Of a DNA stretch of 64,000 nt, positions 38,661 to 49,429 are shown one piece after another. Position 1 is the first letter of the stretch; each line of letters opens with the position of its first letter. The notes beneath the pieces were generated by a model, which ran no database searches, was not told the DNA's origin, and saw nothing but the letters and a program-made list of their open reading frames with translations. Source of the DNA: Orbaceae bacterium lpD02 (GTDB taxonomy: Bacteria > Pseudomonadota > Gammaproteobacteria > Enterobacterales > Orbaceae). The position numbers and the translations under genes were made by a program. The DNA lies in the NCBI GenBank assembly GCA_036251875.1, contig CP133960.1, forward strand, positions 248,001 through 312,000, read 5' to 3'.

Positions 38661-40181
38661 TTATCCCATTGATTTAAAAGGTGGTTTTGCAAACCAAATT
38701 GTAACAGTTAATGCAATAAATACCCAACCGCTTAGCCAAAAAATATCATTGGCAGAAAGAATTAGGCTTTGTGCTGAGATTTGCTCATTAATATAAGTCG
38801 ATGTTTGTATTTTTGATAAACCGTATGAAGACATTTGCTGATAGTAGTCTACTGAATTGGCATTATATGGATTAATTGATTCGGTTAGCTGCGCGTGATG
38901 TAACGATGCCCGATTTGCCCACATGGTTGTGGTGATTGATGTGCCTACTGAGCCAGCTAATGTACGAAAAAAATTAGCTAAACTTGACGCGGAAGCCAGA
39001 CGATCGGCAGGTAAACCTGATAACGTTAATATCGTTAATGGCATAAAAAAACACGCAACCGCGATGCCTTGTATTAATTGTGGTATCGCGATCCCAATAA
39101 AATTAATATTTGACTCAAAAGTGTAAGCTCGCCAGAAAAAGCATAAAGAGTAGAATAAAAATGAATTGGTAATAATCCAACGAATATCAATGTGATCAGC
39201 GAGCTTTGCTACATAAGCCGACAACAGAATGGGTAATAATCCTATCGGCGCTAACGCAATGCCGGCCCAGGTTGCGGTGTAGCCGTAAACCTCTTGCAAT
39301 AGCTGAGGTAATAAAACAATCGCACCAAAATATGCCATATAAGATAAGCTGGTTGAGATAGTCCCAATAGAGAAGTTTCTAATTTTAAATAAGGCAAGAT
39401 CAACTACGGGATTGTGGTTATTTAATTCCCAAATGACTAAAAATGTTAGTGCAATTACCGAAATAATTGCTAAGGTGGTAATTTCATTCGAGGCAAACCA
39501 ATTAAGCTCTTGTCCTTTATCTAAGAAAACTTGTAAACACCCAACACCAACGGTTAATAACGCTAGACCAATATAGTTGAAGGGAATTTTTACTGCTTTT
39601 GATTCCATCTCTCTTAACAAATAAGCCCCTAAAATAACGACCAAAATGCCGATTGGAACATTCATGAAAAATATCCAGCCCCAATCATAATTATCACTGA
39701 TGTAACCACCAAAAATAGGGCCACATACGGGGGCTAAAATAATGGTCATTGACCATAAGGCAAGCGCTATTTTTTGTAGGGCGGGGGGATAACCTCGTAG
39801 TAAAATGCTCTGAGATAAAGGGATAACAGGACCGGCGACAGCGCCTTGAATGACTCTAAAAAAGAGTAGCATGGCTAAGCTATCGGATATCCCGCATAAA
39901 AAAGATAATAATGTAAAAAGTGCCGTAGCCCACAAGAAAATGGTTACCTCACCATAACGTTTAGCTAAAAAACCACTAATCGCAATAGAGATAGCATTTG
40001 ATACGCCAAATGCGGTTATGATCCATGTTCCTTCGGTGATCGACACACCTAACGATCCCGAAATAGTGGGAATGGCTACGTTAGCGATAGTAGAATCAAG
40101 CACTTGCATAAAGGTGGCTAATGATAAAATAATTGTCATCAGAGCAAGTTTTGCACCCGTGTAGGGCGTAAAGTTACTCAT
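38661..40181 (-). CDS. emrB: Multidrug efflux MFS pump EmrB (DHA2 family)
   Basis: The 506-residue protein has 14 TM segments and closely follows E. coli EmrB: FMQVLDSTIANVAIPTISG, RVIQGAVAGPVIPLSQS, LALWSMTIILAPVCGPIFGG and VYGYTATWAG. It forms a tripartite pump with EmrA and an outer-membrane channel, exporting hydrophobic drugs. I start at the ATG at 40181, one base after the emrA stop; the open frame extends upstream into emrA. No emrR/mprA regulator is adjacent. Confidence 0.93.
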   Translation of the reverse strand: MSNFTPYTGAKLALMTIILSLATFMQVLDSTIANVAIPTISGSLGVSITEGTWIITAFGVSNAISIAISGFLAKRYGEVTIFLWATALFTLLSFLCGISDSLAMLLFFRVIQGAVAGPVIPLSQSILLRGYPPALQKIALALWSMTIILAPVCGPIFGGYISDNYDWGWIFFMNVPIGILVVILGAYLLREMESKAVKIPFNYIGLALLTVGVGCLQVFLDKGQELNWFASNEITTLAIISVIALTFLVIWELNNHNPVVDLALFKIRNFSIGTISTSLSYMAYFGAIVLLPQLLQEVYGYTATWAGIALAPIGLLPILLSAYVAKLADHIDIRWIITNSFLFYSLCFFWRAYTFESNINFIGIAIPQLIQGIAVACFFMPLTILTLSGLPADRLASASSLANFFRTLAGSVGTSITTTMWANRASLHHAQLTESINPYNANSVDYYQQMSSYGLSKIQTSTYINEQISAQSLILSANDIFWLSGWVFIALTVTIWFAKPPFKSMG

Positions 40182-40182
40182 A

Positions 40183-41358
40183 CTATTGCTCCATTGTTGG
40201 GCTATAGGTATTTTGCTCAATAATCTCGTTAATTATAATATCTATATTATCTAAACTTAGTACCAGTGCGTTACTTTCATAAAATGGTATCGTTCGTTGT
40301 GTTGTAGCTAGCACCTGACCATCATCATTTCTAACATCAATAGTGACGTTCATTGAAAGGCCAATTCTAAGCGGATATTGGTTTACTTGTTGCTTGTCTA
40401 ACTCAATTCGAACAGGTAAACGCTGCACAACTTTGATCCAATTACCGGTTGCATTTTGTGCGGGCAATAATGAAAATGCGCTACCCGTTCCCATATTAAT
40501 ACCAACCACTTTACCTTGATAAGTTACGTTATCACCGTACAGATCACTGATTGCGGTGGCGGTTTGACCAATGCGGATATCTTGTAGCTGTGTCTCTTTA
40601 AAATTGGCATCTATCCAGATTGGTTCTGGCGGTACAATCACCATTAACTGGCTTTCAGGAGTAACTTGCGACCCGACTTCGACATTGCTTCTTGCCACAT
40701 AACCAGTAATAGGGCTACGAATTGTTGTTCGTTGTAATGTTACCCAAGCTTGTCGAACGGTGTCTGCCGCTTGTTTAACCGCAGGTTGTTCATGTAATGT
40801 TACGCCATGCAATAACGCTTGATTTGCTTGGTATTGTTGTTTTGCGATTTCAACGTCTAATTGCGCTAATTCCATGCTCTGTTTTGCATGTTGTAACTCT
40901 TCGATAGAGACATCGTCCTTACGACCCAAAGATAAGCGACGCTGATAATCTTGTTGGGCTTGCTGCAAGTTAATTTCATTCGACTTTATTTTAGCCAAAT
41001 ATTGTTCAGCATCAATATACAAAACTTGAGTTTGTCTAACGATGTTAGCTAGTGCATCTGTTGCTTGTTGATAAGCAAGTTTTGCATCGGTGTCATCGAG
41101 GCGTATTAATATTTCACCCGCTTTAACTAAGTCAGTGTTGACGAAACTAACCTGTATTACTTTACCCGTTGTTTGTGCTACAACGGGGGACTGGATCCCT
41201 GACACATAAGCATCATCGGTAGAAACTTCCCCTCGAATGGCGACGAACCAGTAGAGACCATAAAGACAAAAAACAACAATAAATACAAGACTGGCAATAA
41301 GTATCCATCTGCTACGACGTTTAATGCTATTAGGATCAGAAGTAGATTGTGAAGTCAT
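40183..41358 (-). CDS. emrA: Multidrug efflux membrane-fusion protein EmrA
   Basis: The 391-residue HlyD-family adaptor has one N-terminal TM (about residues 17-38), a lipoyl/barrel-sandwich half (STDDAYVSGIQSPVVAQTTG), a long helical hairpin (about 110-215, Gln/Ala-rich), and the second lipoyl half (TTIRSPITGYVARSNVEVGS). It bridges EmrB to the outer-membrane channel. It is upstream of emrB with a one-base gap. Confidence 0.93.
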   Translation of the reverse strand: MTSQSTSDPNSIKRRSRWILIASLVFIVVFCLYGLYWFVAIRGEVSTDDAYVSGIQSPVVAQTTGKVIQVSFVNTDLVKAGEILIRLDDTDAKLAYQQATDALANIVRQTQVLYIDAEQYLAKIKSNEINLQQAQQDYQRRLSLGRKDDVSIEELQHAKQSMELAQLDVEIAKQQYQANQALLHGVTLHEQPAVKQAADTVRQAWVTLQRTTIRSPITGYVARSNVEVGSQVTPESQLMVIVPPEPIWIDANFKETQLQDIRIGQTATAISDLYGDNVTYQGKVVGINMGTGSAFSLLPAQNATGNWIKVVQRLPVRIELDKQQVNQYPLRIGLSMNVTIDVRNDDGQVLATTQRTIPFYESNALVLSLDNIDIIINEIIEQNTYSPTMEQ

Positions 41359-41677
41359 AAATAGTTATCCCATTTTATCGATTACTCATCTCGGCAAATT
41401 TGGTATATATTAATAAATCAAATGCTTAATAAATCGATTATTTAATATATAAGATAACAATTATTTAACAACTCTATTATACCTATTAATTTATGTTTTT
41501 AGTTTAACTACACTTAAGTAGTTCGGGTCTAGATTTGATCGCCGATTATATGTTAAATTATCGACAATATAAATGTATCAAACATATTCTTATCACTCGT
41601 GTCCAAGCTTAATTGATTGGAATTTAACTAGCACAGTTGCTGTTTTAGCAAAATAAATTTTTAAGGTATGATCACGA
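41359..41677. promoter_or_regulatory. Divergent spacer between emrA and the ybgA-like gene
   Basis: The AT-rich 319-bp region has no gene. It contains an inverted repeat, AACTAC-N6-GTAGTT at 41507-41524 with an internal ACTTAAGT palindrome, which is a plausible regulator site for emrAB. The regulator is not identifiable here. Confidence 0.45.
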
Positions 41678-42652
41678 ATGGCAAACGCCGAGCTATATGA
41701 GCCAGCAATTAAACTACAACTTGGTATTAGCAAATGTTTATTAGGCGAAAAAGTGAGATACGATGGCGGTCATAAACGGCTACCATTTGCTGTCGATGTT
41801 CTTAGCTCTTTCGCTGATTTTCATGTTATTTGCCCGGAAACCGCGATAGGATTACCAACACCTCGTCCGACTATTGGTCTATACCAAAATACTATGCAAT
41901 CAGTTGTGATACGCTTTAATGATCGGCAAATAGATAATGGTGATATCGATAATAAAATGACGTTATTTTGTCAACAGACAATGCGCAGCCTCAGTTCTTT
42001 ATCTGGTTATATTGTTTGTGCTAAATCGCCAAGTTGTGGTTTAGGTAACGCAAAAGTTTATGATAATGATAGTGGTGATTTTGTTACATTAGCTGATGGA
42101 CGATTTACCGCTTACCTGCGTGATTGTTACCCGTGGTTGCCTATTGAAGATAATGTACGATTAAACAACCCAGATATTCAGCAACATTTTGTTATTCGCA
42201 TGTTTGCTTTGCAACGTTTAAATAAACTACTCGAGAGTGAGCTGAGTCGCCATGCATTATTAACCTTTCATAGTCGTTATAAGTTATTATTACTGGCTCA
42301 TTCACAACCGCTTTATCGCCAGTTAGGTCCCTTTGTGGCCAAGCTTGATCAATTTGATGATTTGCAGCAATTTTTTATACAATATCGTCAACGATTAATG
42401 GCTTTATTAACAATACCCGCCAGCAAAGAAAACCATACTAATGTACTAATGCATATTCAAGGTTATTTTAATCGCTACTTAACTAATGCAGAAAAACAAG
42501 CGCTAACGGCGACAATTTTAGCTTACCATCGCGATGAGTTACCTTTAAGTAAACCAATATCATGCCTGAAAGCATGTTTAGAAAAGTATCCTAACGATTA
42601 TTTATCTACGCAATATTATTTTACGCATTATCCACAAGCTTTACCGCATTAA
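41678..42652 (+). CDS. DUF523/DUF1722 protein (YbgA-like)
   Basis: The 324-residue protein has two domains. An N-terminal DUF523 part (about 10-160) has LGISKCLLGEKVRYDGGHK, CPETAIGLPTPRPTIGL and CAKSPSCGLGNAKVY, with several conserved Cys. A C-terminal DUF1722 part (about 200-320) begins LLTFHSRYKLLLLAHSQ. This is the two-domain architecture of E. coli YbgA relatives, whose function is unknown; the conserved Cys hint at redox or metal binding. It is convergent with priC. Confidence 0.85.
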   Translation: MANAELYEPAIKLQLGISKCLLGEKVRYDGGHKRLPFAVDVLSSFADFHVICPETAIGLPTPRPTIGLYQNTMQSVVIRFNDRQIDNGDIDNKMTLFCQQTMRSLSSLSGYIVCAKSPSCGLGNAKVYDNDSGDFVTLADGRFTAYLRDCYPWLPIEDNVRLNNPDIQQHFVIRMFALQRLNKLLESELSRHALLTFHSRYKLLLLAHSQPLYRQLGPFVAKLDQFDDLQQFFIQYRQRLMALLTIPASKENHTNVLMHIQGYFNRYLTNAEKQALTATILAYHRDELPLSKPISCLKACLEKYPNDYLSTQYYFTHYPQALPH

Positions 42653-42659
42653 AAGGTAG

Positions 42660-43196
42660 TTACTCATTAGCTTGTTCTATTTTTTGCTCTATTAATATCA
42701 AGGCATGACGGCAATTGGCGATACGTTGCTCGACAGCGGCTATTTGTTTAGCTTGTTCGCTAGGTTGGAGACATAAATCTTGTTGTAGTTTGTACTTCAT
42801 TGCTTCGAGTCGATTTAGATACCCTACATTTTTAGCATATTCTTCATGTGGACTGGTTTCTTTGACGGAGCGCTCTTTTTTGTATCGTAGTAATCTGGTG
42901 GATAATTCTCGTTGTAAGGCTGCGATCTGTTTAACAAGCAAATCAGATAAGTAAACGATTTGATCTAAATAATTGCTCTGGTTTTCCTTAGCGATAAGTT
43001 TTGCTAATTTTTGGTAGTTAGTTTGTAACTCTAATAAATAAGGTGCATAACCGTTTAGTAGCACACCTTGATAATTAAATAACTGAGCATCAAAGCAGGG
43101 TTCGTATATTTTATTAGTAGAGAATGCAGCAAATTGTTGTGATAAGGATGTTATGTTATCGTTTAATTTAGCCAAAAAAATATCATTTTGTGTCAC
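42660..43196 (-). CDS. priC: Primosomal replication protein PriC
   Basis: The 178-residue, highly helical basic protein matches E. coli PriC (175) in length. It carries the conserved C-terminal ending RIANCRHALILIEQKIEQ. PriC helps reload DnaB at arrested forks by remodelling SSB. It is 28 bp downstream of yfbV on the same strand. Sequence is weakly conserved across the family, so the call rests on the C-terminal block, length and helical pattern. Confidence 0.82.
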   Translation of the reverse strand: MTQNDIFLAKLNDNITSLSQQFAAFSTNKIYEPCFDAQLFNYQGVLLNGYAPYLLELQTNYQKLAKLIAKENQSNYLDQIVYLSDLLVKQIAALQRELSTRLLRYKKERSVKETSPHEEYAKNVGYLNRLEAMKYKLQQDLCLQPSEQAKQIAAVEQRIANCRHALILIEQKIEQANE

Positions 43197-43224
43197 TGTA
43201 GATTACCTTATTTAATCGATAACG

Positions 43225-43689
43225 TTAGCTATCATGTCTAGTTGGGTATTCATCATCTAAATGATGCGCTGATATTTGATATAACTGCATAAAGTGCATC
43301 AAATCAATCGTCTCTTTTTCTACTGATTTTTTAGCTAACACACCCAGCTGAACTAATTTTTGCTGAGTTTCAATGTACCAAGGGAGCAAATTAAGCGGTA
43401 AAGGGAGACTTGCTCGTTTACCTAACCATAAAATACCTTGCACGGGTAAACTAAATGCAAAAATAGCAGTAATTACCGTCGTTATAATATTTGCATGCAT
43501 ATAAAATTGCCAGATAAACAGTGCGATAATTAATGGTGGTAAATATCTATTGGCCATTTTTATATAAAAAATAATTTTAATTTCAGGAAAGGAAGATGCT
43601 AAGGACTTATCGGTACTGCAAACCGTCATATATTTATGACCGGTTTTGAATAATTTTATTACATTCATTACTATCGGATTCCTCGACAT
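43225..43689 (-). CDS. yfbV: UPF0208 membrane protein YfbV
   Basis: The 154-residue protein has two TM segments (about residues 50-95). FALSLPVQGILWLGKRASLPLPLNL is the UPF0208 signature, and IKLFKTGHKY matches the E. coli N-terminus (FSLFRRGQHY). In E. coli it is divergent from ackA, as here, and has been linked to chromosome organisation near the terminus (MatP-related insulation). Confidence 0.9.
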   Translation of the reverse strand: MSRNPIVMNVIKLFKTGHKYMTVCSTDKSLASSFPEIKIIFYIKMANRYLPPLIIALFIWQFYMHANIITTVITAIFAFSLPVQGILWLGKRASLPLPLNLLPWYIETQQKLVQLGVLAKKSVEKETIDLMHFMQLYQISAHHLDDEYPTRHDS

Positions 43690-43888
43690 TAGCTTTTTAT
43701 TGCCTTAAAATAACCCCCAGAATAAAGCTTAAGAGGCACTTGCTATTGTAATGCAAAGTTACAATAGATTGAAAGCGTTTCTTATTATCGTGTTAATCGT
43801 CAGATTAATTTAAAGTATTTTTATTTCTAATTGTCTCGTCAATGCGTTGTTGTTGATGACTTTGTCTTATATAAAAAAAGGGTTTGTT

Positions 43889-45091
43889 ATGTCGAGTAAT
43901 CTTGTTCTCGTTCTTAATTGTGGTAGTTCCTCACTCAAATTTGCGATTATTGATCCAACAAATGGTGATGAATATATTTCTGGCTTGGCTGAATGTTTTA
44001 ATCTGCCTGATGCGCGTATTAAGTGGAAACTTGATGGTCAAAAAGGGGAAGCTTCATTAGGTGCAGGCGCTGCGCACAGTCAAGCTCTACAGTTTATCGT
44101 TAATAATATTTTTTCTAAAAAACCAGAGTTACTTGCTAATATTAAAGCAATTGGCCATCGAATTGTACACGGTGGTGAAAAATATACCTCATCGGTTGTA
44201 ATTGATGATTCGGTATTAAAAGGTATTGAAGATGCGTCAGCATTTGCTCCTTTACATAATCCTGCTCATTTAATTGGTATTCGAGAATCATTTGCTGCCT
44301 TTCCACATTTGAAAGATAAAAATGTCGCTGTATTTGATACCGCTTTCCATACTACTATGCCAAAAGAAGCTTATTTATACGCTTTACCAAAAGAATTATA
44401 TGAAAAACATGGCGTAAGACGTTATGGTGCACATGGAACGAGCCATTATTATGTTAGCCGTGAAGCCGCTAAAATGCTAAATAAATCGGTAGACCAATTA
44501 AATGTTATCACTTGCCACTTAGGTAATGGTGCCTCAATTACTGCAATAAAAGATGGTAAAAGTGTTGAAACATCAATGGGACTAACGCCGTTAGAAGGTC
44601 TAGTAATGGGAACGCGTAGTGGTGATATCGATCCTGCTATTATGTTTTTCTTACATGATAACTTAAACATGTCAGTGGCTGATATTAATGATCTTTTAAA
44701 TAAAAAATCAGGTTTATTAGGCTTAACAAATGTTAGCAGCGATTGCCGCTATGTCGAAGATAACTATGGTAAAGAAGAAGGCGCAACCAATGCTTTTGAT
44801 GTTTTTGTTCACCGTTTAGTTAAATATATTGGTGGATACAGCATGTTACTTGATGGTCGTTTAGATGCAATTATTTTCACTGGTGGTATTGGTGAAAACT
44901 CAGAAGGTGTTCGCCGTCATGTAATCGAAAAATTAGCTATTCTTGGTTTTGAACTTGACCAAGATAAGAACTTAGCGGCTCGTTTTGGTAAAGATGGCTT
45001 TATAAATAAAGAAGGAACACGCCCTGCATTAGTTATTCCAACTAATGAGGAGCTTGTTATTGCTCAAGACACCGCTCGCTTGACTGCATAA
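43889..45091 (+). CDS. ackA: Acetate kinase
   Basis: The 400-residue enzyme interconverts acetyl phosphate and acetate, yielding [12 protein letters not shown] is at the N-terminus, [10 protein letters not shown] near residue 148, HLGNGAS near 208, and FTGGIGENS near 330. I use the ATG at 43889 ([13 protein letters not shown]), matching family length; the frame is open 42 bp further upstream. It pairs with pta downstream, though a strong terminator lies between them. Confidence 0.96.
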   Translation: MSSNLVLVLNCGSSSLKFAIIDPTNGDEYISGLAECFNLPDARIKWKLDGQKGEASLGAGAAHSQALQFIVNNIFSKKPELLANIKAIGHRIVHGGEKYTSSVVIDDSVLKGIEDASAFAPLHNPAHLIGIRESFAAFPHLKDKNVAVFDTAFHTTMPKEAYLYALPKELYEKHGVRRYGAHGTSHYYVSREAAKMLNKSVDQLNVITCHLGNGASITAIKDGKSVETSMGLTPLEGLVMGTRSGDIDPAIMFFLHDNLNMSVADINDLLNKKSGLLGLTNVSSDCRYVEDNYGKEEGATNAFDVFVHRLVKYIGGYSMLLDGRLDAIIFTGGIGENSEGVRRHVIEKLAILGFELDQDKNLAARFGKDGFINKEGTRPALVIPTNEELVIAQDTARLTA

Positions 45092-45099
45092 TGACTATG

Positions 45100-45125
45100 A
45101 CCGCCTACAATAGGCGGTTTTTTTT
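45100..45125 (+). terminator. Strong intrinsic terminator between ackA and pta
   Basis: ACCGCCTA / TAGGCGGT is a perfect 8-bp GC-rich stem with a CAA loop, immediately followed by a T8 tract. It lies 8 bp after the ackA stop and 27 bp before the pta start. Confidence 0.9.
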
Positions 45126-45152
45126 AAGATTGATTTATAAGGAGTATAAACA

Positions 45153-47288
45153 GTGGCACGTACAATTATGTTAATTCCTACAGGCTCTAATGTTGGTTTA
45201 ACAGGCGTGAGCTTAGGGGTAATTCGAGCAATGGAGCGCCAAGGTGTAAAAATTAGCTTATTTAAACCCGTAGCTCAACCCGCATCAGGTGGTGATAGAC
45301 CCGATCAAACAACAACATTAATTCAAAGTAATACTTCGATCCCAACTAATAAACCAATTAAGATGAGTCACGTTGAAAAACTATTAGGGTTAAATCAACA
45401 AGACGTATTAATGGAAGACGTTATTGCACTTTATGCTGAAAATAGTAAAAAATCAGAAGTGGTATTAGTTGAAGGTATTGTTCCAACTGTAAATTACTCA
45501 TTTGCTAATGAGTTAAATTTTAATATTGCTAAAACACTTGGTGCTGAAATTATTTTTGTTATGTCAATGGGAAGTGACACGCCTGATCAACTAAAAGAAC
45601 GAGTGGAAATTGCACGTTCTAATTTTGGTGGCATAAAGAATGATAAAATTACGGGTGTAATTGTTAATAAAGTTAATGCACCAATTGATGCACAAACGCT
45701 GGCAAGACCAGATGTTGTTGAAATATATCATACGCCAAAATATGATGGCAAAAAAATTGAAATCGATGACTTAAGAAAACACAGCCCGTTACCTGTTTTA
45801 GGGTGTATCCCTTGGAATATCGATTTAACCGCGTGTCGCGCAATAGACATGGCAAACCACCTTGCGGCTAAAATCGTTAATGAAGGTGAGATTAAACAGC
45901 GCCGTATTAAGCATGTCTCTTTTTGCTCACGCAGTGTGCCAAACATTATTTCACATTTACGCCCTAATGCCTTATTAGTAACCTCAGCAGATCGCGCGGA
46001 TGTATTAGCAACAATAGCCTTATCGGTGATGAACGGCACTGAAATCGGTGGCGTATTATTAACCGGTGGCTATGAGATTGACTCGCAAGTTGCACAATTA
46101 TGTCAACAAGCATTTGAAACAGGTTTACCCGTATTCAGTGTTGATACCAATACTTTCCAAACATCGATCAATCTACAGCGCTTTAATTTAGAGATCCCCG
46201 TTGACGATAAAGAACGCTTAGATTCAACCCAAAATTATGTCGCTGATTATATTGATTCTAGTTGGATTAAGTCATTAACCACTGAATTATCATTACATGC
46301 TAGCCGTATGTCGCCACCGGCGTTTCGTTACCAATTAACTGAACTTGCTCGTAAAGCGGCTAAAACGATTGTCTTACCTGAAGGTGATGAGCCTAGAACG
46401 ATCAAAGCAGCAGCCACTTGTGCTGAGCGCGGTATTGCTAAATGTGTGCTATTAGGTAATCCTGATGAAATTAGGCGGGTAGCTAAGTCCCAAGGCGTTA
46501 ATTTAGGCGATGGTATTGATATTCTTGATCCTGATGTGATTCGTGAAAATTATGTTCCGCGCTTAGTCGAGTTACGCAAAAGCAAAGGTATGACTGATAT
46601 TTTAGCGCGTGAGCAACTGGTCGATAATGTCGTGCTTGGTACGATGATGTTAGAAGCGAATGAAGTTGATGGTTTAGTCTCTGGCGCGGTTCATACCACA
46701 GCCAATACTATCCGTCCACCATTACAACTCATTAAAACCGCACCAGGAAGTTCGCTTGTTTCATCAGTGTTCTTTATGCTGATGCCTGAGCAGGTCTATA
46801 TTTATGGTGATTGCGCAATTAACCCCGATCCAAATGCTCAAGAGTTAGCTGAAATAGCGATTCAATCAGCGGACACAGCGATCGCTTTTGGTATCGAGCC
46901 TAAAGTGGCGATGATCTCTTACTCAACCGGTAATTCAGGTCAAGGTGCTGATGTTGAAAAAGTAAAAGAAGCCACGAAAATTGCGCAAGAAAAACGTCCA
47001 GATCTATTAATTGATGGTCCACTGCAATATGATGCTGCTGTAATGCCTGATGTTGCTAAATCTAAAGCACCTAACTCAAAAGTGGCTGGACAAGCGACCG
47101 TATTTATTTTCCCTGATTTGAATACAGGTAATACAACTTATAAAGCAGTGCAACGCTCAGCCGATCTGATTTCAATTGGTCCAATGCTACAAGGTATGCG
47201 TAAGCCAGTAAATGATTTGTCTCGTGGTGCGTTGGTGGATGATATCGTCTATACGATAGCGTTAACCGCAATACAAGCAACACAATAA
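45153..47288 (+). CDS. pta: Phosphate acetyltransferase
   Basis: The 711-residue long-form enterobacterial Pta converts acetyl-CoA and phosphate to acetyl phosphate. It has an N-terminal P-loop-like domain ([21 protein letters not shown]), a DRTGG-type middle (about 220-345) and a C-terminal catalytic PTA domain (about 390-705: [48 protein letters not shown]). An AAGGAG ribosome site precedes 45153; the start codon is GTG. Confidence 0.96.
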   Translation: MARTIMLIPTGSNVGLTGVSLGVIRAMERQGVKISLFKPVAQPASGGDRPDQTTTLIQSNTSIPTNKPIKMSHVEKLLGLNQQDVLMEDVIALYAENSKKSEVVLVEGIVPTVNYSFANELNFNIAKTLGAEIIFVMSMGSDTPDQLKERVEIARSNFGGIKNDKITGVIVNKVNAPIDAQTLARPDVVEIYHTPKYDGKKIEIDDLRKHSPLPVLGCIPWNIDLTACRAIDMANHLAAKIVNEGEIKQRRIKHVSFCSRSVPNIISHLRPNALLVTSADRADVLATIALSVMNGTEIGGVLLTGGYEIDSQVAQLCQQAFETGLPVFSVDTNTFQTSINLQRFNLEIPVDDKERLDSTQNYVADYIDSSWIKSLTTELSLHASRMSPPAFRYQLTELARKAAKTIVLPEGDEPRTIKAAATCAERGIAKCVLLGNPDEIRRVAKSQGVNLGDGIDILDPDVIRENYVPRLVELRKSKGMTDILAREQLVDNVVLGTMMLEANEVDGLVSGAVHTTANTIRPPLQLIKTAPGSSLVSSVFFMLMPEQVYIYGDCAINPDPNAQELAEIAIQSADTAIAFGIEPKVAMISYSTGNSGQGADVEKVKEATKIAQEKRPDLLIDGPLQYDAAVMPDVAKSKAPNSKVAGQATVFIFPDLNTGNTTYKAVQRSADLISIGPMLQGMRKPVNDLSRGALVDDIVYTIALTAIQATQ

Positions 47289-47316
47289 TACTTCCTGTTC
47301 GGACGTAGAATTAATT

Positions 47317-47349
47317 ATATGAGGTGATATAATGTCGCCTCATATTTAT
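47317..47349 (+). terminator. Terminator after pta
   Basis: ATATGAGGTGA pairs with TCGCCTCATAT (11 bp, one G-U) with a 7-nt loop, followed by TTATTTAGG. Confidence 0.7.
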
Positions 47350-47468
47350 TTAGGGTATTTATAAATAACGTTTTTATAAAACGGCATTTATAAAAATCAT
47401 TTATTTATAAATAAAATCAAATGGATATTTTATTTTAGCGCTACTTATTTTGCTTTAGGAAACTTGCA

Positions 47469-49052
47469 ATGAAAAAAGACATTCACCAACAACGTATTTT
47501 AATTCTTGATTTCGGCTCACAAGTGACGCAACTTATTGCGCGCCGAATTCGTGAAATCGGAGTGTATTGCGAACTTTATCCATGGGATATTTCAGAAGAA
47601 AAAATTAAACAATTTAATCCTCAAGGGATTATTCTGTCAGGTAGCCCAGAAAGTACAACCGAAGCAAATAGCCCAAGAGCACCAGAATATGTGTTTAATG
47701 CAGGGGTTCCTGTATTAGGGATCTGCTATGGCATGCAAACAATGGCCATTCAAGTTGGTAACGGCGGCCGAGTAACCGGTTCCAATCAACGCGAGTTTGG
47801 CTATGCTAAAGTGGATATTGTTGGTTCATCTAAGTTAACCGATGGTATCTTTGATACTAAAAATAGTGCAGGGCACAATGAACTCGATGTATGGATGAGT
47901 CATGGTGATAAAGTAACGGCCATCCCCGATAATTTTACATTAGTAGGGAAAACAGAAACATGTCCATTTGCCATCATGGCGAACGACGACAAACAGTTTT
48001 ATGGCGTCCAGTTTCATCCTGAAGTAACTCATACCGTTAAAGGGCTTGAGCTATTGCAACGTTTTGTTGTGGATATTTGCCATTGTGAAAAATTATGGAC
48101 CCCATCGTCAATTATTGTTGATGCTGTCGAACGCATTAAGCAAAAAGTCGGCAAGGATAAAGTACTATTAGGATTATCAGGTGGCGTTGACTCATCGGTA
48201 ACTGCGCTATTACTGCATCAGGCAATTGGTGATCAATTAACCTGCGTATTTGTTGATCATGGCTTATTGCGTTTAAATGAAGCACAGCAAGTGATGGACA
48301 TGTTTGGTGATAAATTCGGCCTCAATATTATTGCAATTAATGCCGAAGATCGTTTTATGAATGCACTTAAAGGCGAAGCGGAGCCTGAAGCGAAGCGCAA
48401 AATTATTGGTCGTGAATTTATTGCGGTATTTGATGAACAAGCCGCTGAACTACAAGATGTGAAGTGGTTAGCACAAGGGACCATCTACCCTGATGTGATT
48501 GAATCAGCCGCGGCCGATACCGGTAAAGCACACGTGATAAAATCACACCACAATGTGGGCGGCTTGCCGGAAGATATGAAAATGGGTTTGGTTGAGCCAC
48601 TGCGCGAATTATTTAAAGATGAAGTACGTAAAATTGGTTTAGAGCTTGGTCTGCCGTATGACATGTTATATCGTCATCCATTCCCTGGCCCTGGTCTTGG
48701 TGTGCGTGTACTGGGTGAAGTTAAAAAAGAGTATTGTGATTTATTGCGTAGAGCAGATGCGATTTTTATCGAAGAGCTGTATAAAGCTGACTTATATCAT
48801 AAGGTCAGTCAAGCATTCACGGTATTTTTACCTGTGCGCTCTGTTGGTGTCATGGGTGATGGACGTAAATATGATTGGGTTGTCTCACTACGTGCGGTTG
48901 AAACAATCGATTTTATGACCGCTCATTGGGCACACTTGCCATATGATTTTTTAGGTCGTGTTTCCAACCGTATTATCAATGAAGTGAATGGTATCTCACG
49001 GGTTGTGTATGATATCAGCGGTAAGCCTCCAGCAACCATTGAGTGGGAATAA
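47469..49052 (+). CDS. guaA: GMP synthase (glutamine-hydrolysing)
   Basis: The 527-residue enzyme converts XMP to GMP. The N-terminal class I glutamine amidotransferase has Cys in [12 protein letters not shown] and His/Glu in [11 protein letters not shown]. The ATP-pyrophosphatase has the P-loop [12 protein letters not shown]. The C-terminal dimerisation domain ends [16 protein letters not shown] as in E. coli. guaB is not adjacent. The 3' side of guaA is a known island insertion hotspot in gammaproteobacteria, and accessory genes begin right after it here. Confidence 0.97.
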   Translation: MKKDIHQQRILILDFGSQVTQLIARRIREIGVYCELYPWDISEEKIKQFNPQGIILSGSPESTTEANSPRAPEYVFNAGVPVLGICYGMQTMAIQVGNGGRVTGSNQREFGYAKVDIVGSSKLTDGIFDTKNSAGHNELDVWMSHGDKVTAIPDNFTLVGKTETCPFAIMANDDKQFYGVQFHPEVTHTVKGLELLQRFVVDICHCEKLWTPSSIIVDAVERIKQKVGKDKVLLGLSGGVDSSVTALLLHQAIGDQLTCVFVDHGLLRLNEAQQVMDMFGDKFGLNIIAINAEDRFMNALKGEAEPEAKRKIIGREFIAVFDEQAAELQDVKWLAQGTIYPDVIESAAADTGKAHVIKSHHNVGGLPEDMKMGLVEPLRELFKDEVRKIGLELGLPYDMLYRHPFPGPGLGVRVLGEVKKEYCDLLRRADAIFIEELYKADLYHKVSQAFTVFLPVRSVGVMGDGRKYDWVVSLRAVETIDFMTAHWAHLPYDFLGRVSNRIINEVNGISRVVYDISGKPPATIEWE

Positions 49053-49086
49053 AAATACGCACTCCAAAACAGTTCGCAAGCCTCCA

Positions 49087-49123
49087 AAAAAGCCAGTGAT
49101 ATCAATATTGTTACTGGCTTTTT
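49087..49123 (+). terminator. Intrinsic terminator after guaA
   Basis: AAAAAGCCAGT / ACTGGCTTTTT forms an 11-bp stem with a 15-nt loop, and more T's follow a few bases on. Confidence 0.8.
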
Positions 49124-49211
49124 AGGCTTTTTTTAATATATTGAGTATTTGATTGTCTGTGAAAGTCATTTTTTTCATATTTTTCTCCGAACATTATAGT
49201 AAGAGAAAATT

Positions 49212-49429
49212 CTACTTTTGACTTCTATTATTTTTAGGGGGGATTACCATCAATACATGACCAAATTTTTTAGTGAAATTTTCGATTTCCTCATTTGATA
49301 AAAAAATTGGTCTTGAATTTTGTATTTGACATCCTGTATTCTCAGCCTTAAAAAAGAGCTATTAAGTAATCATCTATACCTACAATACCGCCTATTTGAC
49401 GATGCAATTTTCCAAAACACTCAGCATAG
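49212..49429 (-). pseudogene. Possible decayed coding fragment downstream of the cyclophilin-like gene
   Basis: On the minus strand a frame reading SYAECFGKLHRQIGGIVG and IDDYLIALF ends at a stop directly after a six-T run. The next frame continues with KAENTGCQIQNSRPIFLSNE and EEIENFTKKFGHVLMVIPP to a TAG at 49212-49214. The composition of both pieces looks protein-like, so a single coding sequence broken by a frameshift at 49350-49355 is possible. I do not recognise the family and see no start codon. The rest of 49053-49429 holds only the guaA terminator and AT-rich sequence. Confidence 0.3.

Noticed and set aside
49023-49088. AAGCCTCCA repeated at the guaA end as an att core
   Set aside because: Nine bases only, 56 bp apart and not found at the far side of the island. 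It may be chance.
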